Origin: Serripes groenlandicus
Lineage: Eukaryota > Mollusca > Bivalvia > Cardiida > Cardiidae
Direction: 5' to 3'
Length of the DNA stretch: 64,000 nucleotides
Assembly: GCA_031761405.1 (NCBI GenBank)
Contig: JASEVX010000003.1
Span: 18,376,489-18,440,488, forward strand
Shown: positions 44,215 to 56,092 of the stretch, in pieces
Numbering within the stretch: position 1 is the stretch's first letter
How the letters are laid out: every line of letters starts with the position of its first letter
Notes under the pieces: model-generated
What the model was told of the DNA's origin: nothing
Databases searched by the model: none
The model's input: only the letters and a program-made list of their open reading frames with translations
Position numbers and translations under genes: made by a program

Positions 44215-45283
44215 AAGATGTATGCCGTCAATTAGGCTAACCTTCAACGTTTACCTCAATTTATGTACGATATGGAAATTAAAACTCCGTAAATTAGATT
44301 ATCCTTCAATGTTTATCTCACAAATAAACGATATGGAAGTAAAAACTCCCTCAATTGGGCTATCCTTTTTAATGTTTATCTCATTAATGTATGATATGGA
44401 AGTTTAAATTCGTCAATTACACTATTCTTCAATGTTAATCTCATTAATGTACGATATTGAAGTTAAAACACTGTTTATATTTTTGCTGACTGTATGCCGT
44501 CAATTAGGCTATCCTCCAATGTTTACCTCATAAGTGTACGATATGAAAGTTAAAACTCCGTCAATTAGACTATCTTTCAATGTTTACCTCATAACTCTAC
44601 GCTATGGAAATTAAAACTCCGTCAATTAGACTATCTTTCAATGTTTTATATCGTTAATGTACGATATGGAAGTTAAAACTCCGTCAACTAGACTATCCTT
44701 TTAATGTTTATTTTCGTTAATGTACGATATAGAAATTAAAACTCCGTCAGTTAGGCTAGTCACTCAATGTTTATCTCATTAATATACGATATGGAAGTTT
44801 AAAACTCCGTCAATTAGGCTATCGTTCAATGTTTATCTCATTAATGTACGACATGGGAGTTAAATCTCCGCTAATATTTCTTGCTGAAGTATGCCGTCAA
44901 TTAGACTATCCTTCAATGTTTATCTCATTAATGTACGATATGGAAGTTAAAACTCCGTTAATTAGGCTATCCTTCAATGTTTTATCCCATTAATGTCGAT
45001 AGTGGAAATTAAAACTCCGTCAATTAGACTATATTTCAATGTTTATCTCGTTAATGTACGATATGGAAGTTAAAATTCCGTCAATTAGACTATCCTTCAA
45101 TGTTTACTTCGTTAATGTACGATATAGAAATTAAAACTTCAGTTAGGCTATCACGTCAGTTAGGCTATGCACTCAATGTTTATCTCATTAATATACGATA
45201 TGGAAGTTAAAACTCCGTCAATTAGGCTATCGTTTCAAATATACGATATGGAAGTTAAAACTCCGCTTATATTGTTGCTGATG
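44215..45283 (+). repeat. 61-bp minisatellite with higher-order blocks
   Basis: About 17 units of CCGTCAATTAGGCTATCC, TTCAATGTTTATCTCATT, AATGTACGATATGGAAGTTA. The spacing of ACTCCG is exactly 61 bp where measured (44560 to 44621). A linker, TTATATTTTTGCTGACTGTATG-like, interrupts at about 44470-44490, 44868-44890 and 45262, dividing the array into blocks of about four and six units. Confidence 0.93.
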
Positions 45284-45549
45284 GAATTTGTGTCTCCTGT
45301 TGCCAAGATATCCCGGACCCATTTCCAAATTAACATAAATGTATTCGCTTTATAAATATTGGAAATACCAATGTTAATGGTTAACTCTCAGTCATGCGAC
45401 ATCCGAAAGTGCAATCACTCAAATGCATTCCATTTTCGTGTAAGCTATATAACAAGTATACATTCATTAAATCTGACTTCATAAATGTTTGGTGTAATCG
45501 TCCCCTAAATTACCTGTTAAAGAAGCATTATGGAAACCATTGACATATC

Positions 45550-45965
45550 AGCCATACCAGTCAGTCTTAGGTTTATCCCCCTCATCTCCCTGTTTTAGCT
45601 TCCTGTTCAAGTCATTGGAAAACACATACCAGTCAGTGTCACGTTAGCCTCTTTAATATTCATTGAAAAGCATATACCAGTCAGTGTTAGGTCTTGCCTC
45701 CATTTCGATTCATTAAAAATCACACACAAGTCAGTGTTAGGTTAGCCTCTCTAATATTCATTGAAAATAACATACTAGTACTGGTAATATCTAGCCTCCC
45801 TAGATTCTTTGAAAAGCACATACCAGTCAGGGTTAGATCTAGCCTCCCTTTAGATTGATTGTAAATCACGTACCAGTCAGAGTCGGATCTAGCCTCCCTT
45901 TAGATTAATTGTAAATCACGTACCAGTCAGGGTTAGGTCTTGCCTTCCCATTTATTTAAATCACA
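45550..45965 (+). repeat. Minisatellite of about 50 bp, about 8 copies
   Basis: CATACCAGTCAGTGTTAGGT, CTAGCCTCCCTTTAGATT and CATTGAAAAGCA recur every 48-72 bp, regularly at 50 bp near 45832-45922. Confidence 0.88.
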
Positions 45966-46225
45966 CATTAGTCAGTGACTAATTTTATGATTTGTGAATT
46001 CCACATACACTTTTCAGGATGTTTTTGTCAGATATTTTTTTCTTTTATTTCTCAATAAAACCACAAAACAGACAATTAGTTTTAATTATATTGATTCAAT
46101 TTAAACATTATCTTAGACGTGGCGTAACATGATTTTATAAGTCATGTTTTGATTTTGATTGATTCAATGTAACCATGAACTTAGACGTGGCATGCTTAAC
46201 ATGTAAGAGTCTATGTAATTATGTT

Positions 46226-46411
46226 GACAACTTTAAGCTTGAGTTCCCTAGTCGCGGCACCACGGTCATGGTGGAGTGCCCTTGGGCAAGGCACATTTTC
46301 TAGCCTAGTACTGGTTTGTTTACCCAGGGATCATGAATAAGTGAACTGTCGCCGTGATATAACTGAAATAATGTTGAAATCGGCGTAAAACTCCAATAGA
46401 TAAATAAATAT
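46226..46411 (+). mobile_element. RUDI-like SINE, 5' truncated
   Basis: 3' core GTCGCCGTGATATAACTGAA with GAAATCGGCGTAAAACTCCA and tail ATAGATAAATAAATA. Upstream CCTTGGGCAAGGCACATTTT belongs to the body. No A/B boxes. Confidence 0.7.
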
Positions 46412-46995
46412 ATTAAGCCTGAGTTAGTTTGCGGACCTGCTTCACATCCCACACTAAACTTTTGAGGATGGTCACTGTGAAAAGCAACTGACCTCGAACA
46501 TCTGAATTCATCATTATATTCTTAAATATGCAGACACGGTACCGACGGTAATGCTTGTATTATCTAATTCACGAAGTTATCTTTTTCAACTTTTTGCGAG
46601 TGCATTGGATTGAACGATGTATTCACCCTTTACTATTCCGCATTTTGATGAAACGGCACAGTGTGTAACTAGAAGCAGGCATGGAATTCTTGCATCTTGC
46701 AAGTGTCGGGTTGCCTGAAAATTCTCAAACAGGGTGGGTGCATAATTTTGCGCGCTTACGGACATATATTGCATAATGTGATATATATATATTCCGGCTG
46801 CTGAGGTTACATTTAGGCTGTTCAGACATACAATTGACTTCTGGCTACGCCGGCTGACACAAACAGATAAGTTCCGTGTATACCGGGTGGTCCATAAGGT
46901 CATCTGCAGTTCCTGTTTGTCAATCCGCGACCGGGATTATGATTTTAAATATTTCAAAAGATCTGCATTAGCAAAAGTCCGGAAATGTAGAATAT
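46412..46995. other. No gene recognised
   Basis: Short TA-rich run at 46780-46790. A minus-strand frame at 46586-46903 has no motif. Confidence 0.4.
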
Positions 46996-47362
46996 TCGAC
47001 CATTCTGAGTGGCCTTTAAATGTTGGATATCCTGACATTCTTAATGACTTAAAAAATCAAGATATCACTTTTCTGGTTAGACTATACAATGCAAAATATC
47101 CATCCACTCTGACTGGCCAATACAATGTAGGATATCATCTAGTCGGTTTATAGCCCATACAATACAGGATATCCTGCCATATATGACAGACCTTTTAAAA
47201 ATAAGGATATCTAGCCAGTCTGATTGGCCTATAAAAGGGAGGATATCCTATCATTCCAAATGGTTAATACAATACAATATTTGCTGTCATTCTGACTATA
47301 TAGTCTAAACAATGTAGGAAATCAAGTCATATTTGTTGACCTATACAATGTAGGATGCCAAC
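46996..47362 (+). repeat. Degenerate minisatellite of about 36 bp, about 10 copies
   Basis: CATTCTGACTGGCC, TACAATGTAGGATATCCTG words recur with strong divergence. The plus-strand frame ending at 47153 is array-derived. Confidence 0.8.
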
Positions 47363-48115
47363 TTAAACATTTCAAAAATATCATTGGTTTGCTGGCCGAT
47401 CTTAACATCGTCCAGGACACCAAGGATATTTTTAAAAGTGTGAAATCGGCCGCACATCAATAATAATTTTGAAATGAAATGTTTGGCCACCAATGATATT
47501 TTCAAAATGTTAAGATTGGCCCGCACACCAACGATATTTTTGAAATGTAAAGATCAGCCCTCACAACAATGCTATTTTCAAAATGTTAAGATCGGCCGCA
47601 CACAAATGATTTTTTTAAAATGTAAAGATCGGCCCTGACAACAAAGATATTTTTGAAATGTTAAGATCGGTCCGCACACCAATGATATTTTTTAAATGTA
47701 AAGATCGGCCCGCATCAATGATATTTTTGAAATGCTAAGATCGGCCCTCACACCAAAGATATTTTTAAAATTTAAAGACTCGGCCCTGACACCAAAGTCC
47801 CCGGCCGGGTAGCTCAATTGGTAGCGTATCTGACTCGTGATCTGGAGGTCACGGGTTCGATACCCGGTTGCGGCGACATTCTTTCGGGCGATGTTTTCCA
47901 TTGCCTCTCACCTCTGATCTATGTGAGAAAGTAGTCAGTGGCTTCGAAAGAATGTTGTGTAAGTACTGGTGTGGGAAAGCCAGGAAAACATGGGTAGGTG
48001 CACTGACCGCCGTGATATGACCAAAGCTGTTGAAAGCGGCGTTAAACTCCAAACAAACAAACAAACAAACTGACAGCAAAGATATTTTTGAAATGTTTAG
48101 ATCAGTCCGCACACC
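47363..48115 (-). repeat. 45-bp satellite family, inverted segment
   Basis: Units of ATGATATTTTTGAAATGTAA then AGATCGGCCCGCACACCAA, about 38-46 bp long. Their reverse complement, GGTGTGCGGGCCGATCTTTA then CATTTCAAAAATATCAT, is the unit of the arrays downstream. A SINE is inserted at 47798-48069. Confidence 0.9.
47798..48069 (+). mobile_element. RUDI-like SINE, full length, with target duplication
   Basis: A tRNA-like head has CGGGTAGCTCAATTGGTAGC (A box) and CACGGGTTCGATACCCGG (B box and T-arm), with an anticodon-type loop CTCGTGA. The body includes GAAAGCCAGGAAAACATGGG. The conserved core is GACCGCCGTGATATGACC with AAGCGGCGTTAAACTCC, and the tail is (AAAC)n. It is flanked by CTGACACCAAAG (47786-47797) and CTGACAGCAAAG (48070-48081), a 12-bp target duplication with one mismatch, inside the satellite. 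The best SINE in the window. Confidence 0.88.
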
Positions 48116-48174
48116 AATGGTTTTTTTTTTTAAATTATAAGGTCAGCCATTGCAGGCCTTTCTTTAACCGTCTG

Positions 48175-48720
48175 TTTCAAAAATATCATTCATGTGCAGG
48201 CTGATTTTTACATTTCAAAATATCCTTCATTTGCATATAATATTTACTTTTCAAAATATTATTAGTGTGCTGGCCGATCTTTACATTTCAAAAATAGTAT
48301 TTGATATACAGGCCTGTGTTAAACTTTATATCCAGAACTATCACTCAAAATATCGTTGGTGTGTTGGCCGTTCTTAAAGTTTACATATAAAAAACATCAT
48401 TGATATGCACTTATGCAGACCTATCTTAAACTGAACATTTAAAAAACATCATTGATATGCACTTATGCAGACCTATCTTAAACTGAACATTTAAAAAATA
48501 TCATACATACGCAGGCTCATTTTTACATTTCAAAAATGTCATTGGTGTGAGGGCCAATCTTTACATTTCACAAATATTATTATTTTCCGAGCTAATCTTT
48601 ATCTTTCTATTTTCAAAATACCATTGATTTGTGGGCCGCTCTTCATATTTACTATTTAAGTATACATTTAATGTGCGGGCTGATCGTTATATTGACATTT
48701 TCAAACTACCATTAAATACC
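48175..48720 (+). repeat. 45-bp satellite family, plus orientation, first segment
   Basis: Units of AAAATATCATTCATGTGCAG, GCTGATTTTTACATTTC type, opposite to 47363-48115. Diverged. Confidence 0.85.
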
Positions 48721-49755
48721 AAGTTAACAAGATTACATACTGTATCAACCTGGTATGTAATACAAGTTACCTACACGTACTGTGACCGACTTTAAGTTAC
48801 GCATATTCCAAAGGATCTAACTTAATGCATTTTATTCGACAGGATGATGTAGAATTGTATTTTATTTGTTATAAATCATCAAATACTTTTACTTGAGAAC
48901 AAAAAATGATAAATAAAGAATTATTCGTGATTCACAGAAGTTGACGTTTTGAAACTATATACAGTCAATTTACCTTTAACGGATCAGTAACGAAACAACG
49001 TAGGGCATAACAGAAACGGTCAATATTTCGTAACTTTGTTGTTTATAGTCCACAAGTAAAATCATTTCCTTTAGATTGACAAAAACGTTTTACGTTTTAG
49101 TGCAGAAACAGCTGTACAGACCGTTGTTTACCTTTACGAGTTATTGATGCATTACCAGATCAATTGTATCAATAGGGGATCACGTGACCTTCTGATATCG
49201 GCGGGGTCATCTCAAGAAACAATTTAGCTGTCAAAACTACAAGCTAAATTTTAACTAAAAGCATAATTGTATTGATAAATTACCGATACAATCACTAGCC
49301 TCTTCGGGTATGACTAAATTGTACGAACATAATTTTGAGAAAACCCCTCAGACTGAGTCAATGGAAACAAAATGGCGATCCGCTAATGGTAACTTACCTA
49401 GCTTTGCTATCATTGCTTTAGTGTAAACATGCAACTGATGTATGTGCTGCATAATTGCACATTTACTTTTTTAAGAATTGAAATGGACCTTATGTTTGAA
49501 TGTATGGCATTCCGTATTATGTACTCCAAAATAGTAAAGGCTCTTTCTGAATAGTTCTCTAGATAAGGTTTGGACATAAAAAGTCATTATTTAAAACTGA
49601 GCGTTAATGGTAAAAAATGGGTGACTGAAGAAGACATGTTGGTTATATATCCAGGTGTGTTTGTCCATTCATAACTTTGTATATCAATATTGAATGGTTA
49701 TATTCTAGTCTTTCATAAATGTCCAACCATTCCCATTCCGCGAATTATGGTTTGG
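48721..49755. other. No gene recognised
   Basis: About 1 kb of non-array DNA between satellite segments. No frame, RNA or termini recognised. Confidence 0.45.
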
Positions 49756-50245
49756 ATTTGGAAACATTTATGTGCGGACCGATCTACATATCTTCATTTT
49801 AAAAATTAGCATTGATGTGTGGACCGATCTATATATTTACATTTTAAAAATAACCATTGATGTGCATGCTGATCTTCATATTTACATTTTGTAAATATCA
49901 TTGATGTGCATGTTTATCTACATATTTACATTTTAAAATTACCTTTTGTGTTCGGACTGATCTACATATTTAAATTTTAAAATTTCCGTTGATGTTTGGA
50001 CCGATCTACATATTTACATTTTAAAATAACTATTGATATGCGGACCAATTTTCATATATATACATTTTGAAAATATCGTGTGCGGGCCATATGAATATTA
50101 AATTAAAAATTACCATTGATGTGCATGCTTATCTTCATATTTACATTTTAAAAATTCCATTGATGTGCATGCCGATCTTCGTATTTACATTTTAAAAAAT
50201 CCATTGATGTGCAGGCCGATCTTCATATTTACATTTTAAAAAGTA
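49756..50245 (+). repeat. 45-bp satellite family, second segment
   Basis: About 11 units containing ATTGATGTGCATGCTGATCT, TCATATTTACATTTTAAAAA. Confidence 0.9.
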
Positions 50246-50407
50246 TTTTTGAGTTGTGTTTTCTTATATAAATATAATTTAAGATTATTTTTCATCTTTG
50301 TGTTTCATTATTTCATTAACGAAAAAAGCTATGTTTTTTATTTTGTCATCTTTTAAGCTTTGCATAAGATTTACAAAATTCTGGAAATCCTGTCTTCCAT
50401 TATACCA

Positions 50408-50960
50408 TGCATATAGCATCTGACATGAGTTGTCATTTCAATAATTTTTTTATTAAACAAGTTCAAGAAATTTGTTATTAACCGAGCCATTGGCGAGCTT
50501 AATAACTCATTACTTGGACGAGTTTAATAAGACTTTTTATGAAATGACAACGAATTTCAGATTATTTTTATCACCTGACGAAACACAATAGGAAATTGAG
50601 TTTTCCAAAGCTATTTTAATTTCGTCTGTAAACCGTATAATAATGCCGCCAATAGCTCATATTCAGCTAAGTCAATGGGTTCGTTTGAAAATGATAATAA
50701 ATAAACACTCATGAGATATTCTATTTATCACATAAAGTGATTTATGAGGCGTATTTCGATAAAATGTACTTAACGTTTACAATATTTCTAGATGAAATTT
50801 ACCCGTTTTTGCGAAAAATGACTACCGTTATGACATCAAACCGCTGATGTGACGTCATTTTCATAGTGATTCGGTCATGTTACATTACACACGTTACATA
50901 TAAAGAAATTTCCTTAATGGGTATATTAGATAGGATACAAACATTGTCATGTGATAAATA
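50408..50960 (+). repeat. Interspersed repeat, copy 2 (copy 1 at 26731-27195)
   Basis: Starts CATCTGACATGAGTTGTCAT and ends GATACAAACATTGTCATGTG. About 100 bp longer than copy 1 in the middle, where it has a TATGACATCAAACCGCTGAT segment. No coding frame. Confidence 0.75.
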
Positions 50961-51074
50961 AAATAATTTTCTTTCTTGTCTGTATTTAAAACATTTAAAG
51001 AATACGTGAAATTCGTCTTCTATTCTACAATTCAAATATCAAAATTGTCAAAACAATATCGACATATTCGATCT

Positions 51075-51383
51075 TCTCTCGTTGTTGTGGATGTTGTATT
51101 TACAAATACCATAGATGTGAAGGCTGATCTTTATATTAACATTATAAAAATACCATAGATGTGCAGGCTCATCTTTATATTTACATTTAGAAAAAAATTA
51201 AATTCTAAAAAATACCATAGATGTGCTGGCTGATCTTTGTATTTACATTTAAAAAATACCATAGATGTGCATGCTGATCTTCGTATTTACATTTCTAAAA
51301 AAAACATTGATGTGAATGCTGATCTTCTTATTTACAATTAAAATATACCATTGACATGCATGCTAATCTTCATATTTATATTT
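51075..51383 (+). repeat. 45-bp satellite family, third segment
   Basis: About 7 units containing ATACCATAGATGTGCAGGCT, GATCTTTATATTTACATT. Confidence 0.9.
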
Positions 51384-51949
51384 TAACAAGAGGCCCAAGA
51401 GGGCCATGCAGTATCGCTCTACCGCCATTAGGCAAAAATTAAATTTCCAAACAGACCCGCCCCCTGATGGCCAATTATTTGAAAATCGGCCTGACACTTT
51501 CAGAGAAGAAGTCTTTTTAAGTTTTCAATATAGCCATATAAGGCAAAATAGCCCCGCCCCCTGGTGGCAATGTTTTCGTCCAATCAACTTGGCTTGGAGG
51601 ATAGAGGGTCAGCCAATGAACATTTTTACAACAAAAATTTGGAAATCGGCCAGACAATTTTGGAGAAACAGATTTTTTAAGTTTACCCTATTCTTTTTCT
51701 TTCGGTTGCCATGGAAACCAGAACTTTGCATGGATCAAACAAAATTGAAAGAATTTAGGAGAAGACATTGAGAGGATGCTCCCTATGAAGTTTCATCCTT
51801 ATTTGCAAAGTGGTTAGGGAGGAGAAGTCGTTTGAAGCAAAAAGTTAACGCACGCCCACACACGCACGCACGCACGCACGCACGTACGTACGACGGACAA
51901 TTCGCCATATGACATAAGCTTTACTGACTTTCAGCCAGTGGAGCTAAAA
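51384..51949 (+). mobile_element. AACAAGAGGCCC-type bivalve interspersed repeat
   Basis: Begins AACAAGAGGCCCAAGAGGGC and ends CAGCCAGTGGAGCTAAA, termini I recall from abundant bivalve repeats. It contains a (CGCA)n tract at about 51855-51885 and GTACGACGGACAATTCGCC near the end. The satellite resumes immediately at 51950. The 121-codon frame inside is within repeat sequence and has no domain. Confidence 0.7.
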
Positions 51950-52078
51950 ATACCATTCATGCTAATCTTCGTATTGACATTAAAAAAATACAATTGATAT
52001 GCATGCTGATCTTCGTATTTACATTTAGAAAGAATATTGTTGATGTGCAATTGATCTTCGTATTTACATTTTGGAAGA
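51950..52078 (+). repeat. 45-bp satellite family, fourth segment
   Basis: About three units between two insertions. Confidence 0.88.
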
Positions 52079-52223
52079 GTCCGGTAGCTCAGTCGGTAAC
52101 GACGCGGCCTTTCAAACTAGGGGCTGTGAGTTTGAATCCCGGCCAACTTTCTTTCAGATGTTTGACAAAAGTCAATGTGACATGTGTCATTTTTAAAAAC
52201 GGCGTTAAAACCCAATCAATGAA
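52079..52223 (+). mobile_element. RUDI-like SINE with internal deletion
   Basis: tRNA-like head GTCCGGTAGCTCAGTCGGTA (A box) and GTGAGTTTGAATCCCGG (B box). Then TTTGACAAAAGTCAATGTGA jumps directly to AAAAACGGCGTTAAAACCCA, so most of the body and the CCGCCGTGATATGAC core are missing. Satellite sequence resumes on the right. Confidence 0.75.
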
Positions 52224-52235
52224 TCGTATTTACAG

Positions 52236-52465
52236 TTAACCCTTTCCCTCATATAGACGCTTTCTGACGCCTCTGTAGCAGGCGGCTTTTTGAAAACATA
52301 GTGACAAAAGAAGAAATTGCACAGAACGAGCAATTTCTCCTTTTGCCACAATGTTTTCCACTTTTAGTCATAGGTTATCCATTCAATTATAGAGATTTTC
52401 TATCCTTTGACAAAATATGTTTAAAGTCGTCTGCTGAAGAATTGTCGTATGAGGGAAAGGGTTAA
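52236..52465. mobile_element. TTAA-hairpin MITE, intact copy inserted in the satellite
   Basis: 230 bp with TTAA at both ends, TTAACCCTTTCCCTCATATA at the left and ATGAGGGAAAGGGTTAA at the right, and an intact central palindrome. Removing the element and one TTAA gives TATTTACAGTTAAAAAATAC, which is the normal satellite unit, so this is a precise TTAA insertion. Confidence 0.92.
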
Positions 52466-54715
52466 AAAATACCATTGACGTGCATGCTGATCTTCGAATA
52501 TACATTCAGAAAGAATGTGCGAGCTGATCTTCGTATTTATATTTAAAAAATACCATTCATTCCGATCTTCGTATTTAAATTTATAAATTACCACTGATGT
52601 GCATGCTGATCTTCGTACTTACATTTTAAAAAATACCATAGATGTGCTGACTGATCTTCGTATTTACATTTTAAATATAAAATACATATGTGCGAGCTGA
52701 TCTTCGTATTTATATTTAAAAAATACCATTTATTCTGATCTTCATATTTAAATTTATAAATTACCACTGATGTGCATGCTGATCTTCGTACTTACATTTC
52801 ACAAATATCATTGATGTGCAGGATGATCTTTGTATTTACATTTCAAATACAAAATACCATTGATGTGCGGGCTGATCTTCGTATTTACATTTAAAAAATA
52901 TCATCGAAATGCGTGTCGATCTTTATATGTACATTTCAAAATACCATTGATGTGTTAGCTGATCTTCGTTTTTACATTTAAAAAATACCATGATGTGCTA
53001 GCTGATCTTTGTACTTACATATTTAAAGTACCATCAAAGTGCGGGCGGATCTTCATATTTACATTTTAAGAATACCATTGATGTCCGTGTCGATCTGACT
53101 ATTTACATTTTGATATACCATTGATGTGCGGGCCGATCTTCATGTATACATTTTAAAATATCATTGACGTGAGGTCTGATCTTCATATTTAAATTGAAAA
53201 AAATACCATGATGTAAGAGCTGATCTTTGTTCTAACATATTAAAAATAACATCAAAGTGCGTGCTGATCTTCATATTTACATTCTGAAAATACCATTGAT
53301 GTGTTAGCTGATCTTCGTTTTTACATTTAAAAAATACAATGATGTGCGAGCTGATCTTAGTACTTACATATTAAAAATACCATCAAAGTGCGGTCTGATC
53401 TTCATATTTACATTTTAAAAATACCATTGATGTCCATGTCGATCTGACTATTTATATTTTGAAAAACCATTGATGTGCGGGCCGATCTTCATATCTACAT
53501 CATAAAAATAATTTACGTGCGGGCTGATCTTCGTATTAAAATTGATGTGCATGTCGATATTTACATTTTGAAAATACCATCAAAGTGCATATTGGTCTTC
53601 ATATCTACATGTTAAAAATACCATTCATATGCATGTCGATCCAACTAATTACATTTTGAAATACCCTTGATATGCGGGCCGATCTTCATATTTATATTTT
53701 AAAATATCATTGACGTTAGGTCTGATCTTCATATTTACATGAAAAGAAATACCATTGACGTGCATGCTGATCTTCGTATTTACATGTTAAAAAATACCAT
53801 TGATGTGCATGCTGATCTTCTTATTTACAATTTAAAAAAAAACATTGATGTGCATGCTGCTCTTCGTATTTACATTAAAAAAAACCATTGATGTGCATGC
53901 TGATCTTCTATTTATATTTTAATAATACCACAGACGTGCAGGCCGATCTTAAGCTTAACACTTCAAATAATACCATTGCATTGACGTCTGGAAAGATCTT
54001 AATCTTTTCACTTCAAAAATAACATTGAAGTGCATTCGAATCTTCATATTAACATTTTAATAATACCACTCACAACCGGGCCAATCTTTATGTTTACACT
54101 TTAAAATATCAAGGATGTGCAGTCCGATCGTTATCTGTACACTAGAAAAATACCTAAGTTGTGCATGTCAATCTTAATCTTTACACTTAAAAAATACCAT
54201 CGATATCAATGCCAATCTTTATCTTTATCTTCACAAACAGCGATTTGCATGCCGATTTTTGTCTTTGTATTTCAAAAACACAGAATTGATGTTCATACTG
54301 ATCTATTACTAAAATACTTAATATTAATGTCATTGATACAATATTATGCATGGCGATGTTAGTGTTTAGACTTAAAAAATACCATTGATGTGCGGGTAGA
54401 TCTTTATATTTACACTTTAAAACTACCAGGGATGTGCAGTCCGATGTTTATCTTTACATTTCAAAAATACCACCGATGTGCGTGCCGATCTATATCTTCA
54501 CACTTTGATAATACCACTGATGTGATCTCCGATCTTTATCTTCACACTTTAATAATACCACTGATGTGATCTCCGATCTTTAACTTCACACTTTAAAAGG
54601 AACATTGGTATGCGGACCAATATTAATCTTTACGCATTTAAAATAACTATTCTAGTGAATGCCGATCTTAGTTTTACATTTAAAAAAAAAACATTGATGG
54701 GCGAACTTATATTAA
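52466..54715 (+). repeat. 45-bp satellite family, main segment
   Basis: About 48 units of ATACCATTGATGTGCATGCT, GATCTTCGTATTTACATT, AAAAA. Unit variants are locally grouped; CATCAAAGTGCGGGC-type units recur at 53030, 53240, 53380 and 53580, hinting at higher-order duplication. Toward 53950-54700 the TTTACACTTTAAAA variant dominates. Confidence 0.92.
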
Positions 54716-55755
54716 ATATTACAGTTCTCCGAGTAGAGCACCGACCACATTCTTATATGTTTGTAAAGTCAGCTTAAAGTATCCTCATCTCTTGATCTGG
54801 GTTCGTGGTGCCTATATGTAGAGTCAACACAGATGAGCATGCATTATCCGCCTACATGTAAAATATGGCTAGATGTAATTTCTGATATGTTAGTGTAGCC
54901 CTATAAATATCACCTTCGTTCGCCAAGATATAGTGACCCGGACACTGCTCATAATTATCAGTAAAACATTCATTGAAACGTCATTATTTACGTCAGCAAA
55001 TAATGATTACGTAATTGTTCAACCTGTATCTGAGCGTTCTGTACACAGTGTGTAACACTCTGTCACGCAATACACAGGCCTGTGTGAATGTGTTAGATGG
55101 CTAGAATCGCAGGACTACTCGGCGAATAGAGTTTCAGATAGTATTTATTATTATACTTATTATAGTTTCTATTGTCATTTTATATTAAGTGTTAAATCTA
55201 GTCTTTATAACATGTGTTATTTGTAAAGAGATTATCTCATACGTTTTATTATGAACCTCTGGTGATCGTTTTGATTTTGATAACTAAAACAGACAATGCC
55301 TGTTCCAAAATTGATATTAAATGAAAGAGTTTTAAGTTAGGGTTCATTCAATTTCCGTTATTAGTTTTATGGATCATATTATATTTCAGATTGTGCCTCG
55401 TTTGGTATATACAGAACAGAATCGGGTATGTGTACATTTGTTTTGTTTTTCTTTGTCGATTATTTTAACTATATGTTGATGAACGCGTTTTATAATCATC
55501 ATTATGTCTCATAATTATGTTAATCCAGGGACTACTAATTATAATACGTATTAGTAGTCATTGTTAATATAATGGGTAGGAATGATTAATGGATAAGATG
55601 ACCACAATGTTTAAAGTTCGATTTATTTTTACTCCTACAAACAATGGACGTAGATAATACCTCAGAACCGTTCCCGTATAAACTAACAATCAGTAGTCAA
55701 TAATATAGAGAGGAGTTTTCACTTCAACAATCAGTGCTCAGTGCTGTACATCATA
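54716..55755. other. No gene recognised; distal upstream region of the B-box gene
   Basis: AT-rich. Contains GCACCGACCACATTC and GTGTAACACTCTGTCACGC words but no recognised element. A promoter or 5' exon for the gene at 56.9 kb could lie here but cannot be pinned down. Confidence 0.35.
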
Positions 55756-55757
55756 TA

Positions 55758-55858
55758 CACAGGTTCATGTTTTATATCTCCATAGAGTATATACCATATA
55801 TAAAGACTCTCTCTATATGGTATATACTCTATGGGGTATAACACATCATGAACCTGTG
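55758..55858. repeat. Long imperfect hairpin
   Basis: CACAGGTTCATG (55758) pairs with CATGAACCTGTG (ending 55858). CCATAGAGTATATACCATAT pairs with ATATGGTATATACTCTATGG. The whole forms about 45 bp of stem with a small loop around AAGACTCTCTC. No known family. Confidence 0.8.
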
Positions 55859-55906
55859 ATCATTTACTATTACTAGAACGTTTACTAAAGCTTATAATAA
55901 GAAAGT

Positions 55907-56092
55907 TAAACCCATTCCAAGTTCCAACATTCAAACGCCTTCTGACGCAACTTCAGTAGACGATTTTTAAAAACATACATTATGACCAATTTCTCCTCAT
56001 GCTTTAACAACAATGTTTTTTAACTCCATTCACTTACTATACCTTCGTGTGTCTGCTGCAATTGTACTGTGTGCTAGAAAGGGGTTGTTAAA
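55907..56092. mobile_element. TTAA-hairpin MITE, degenerate
   Basis: AAACCCATTCCAAGTTCCAA, CGCCTTCTGACGCAACTTCA and, at the right, GTCTGCTGCAATTGTACTG then GAAAGGGGTTGTTAA. Confidence 0.6.

Noticed and set aside
47801..47880. Functional tRNA gene with CGT anticodon
   Set aside because: The anticodon and acceptor stems have mismatches, and a SINE body with (AAAC)n tail and target duplication follows.
51406..51771. 121-codon gene
   Set aside because: Lies wholly inside the AACAAGAGGCCC interspersed repeat, has no domain, and its ends coincide with repeat features.
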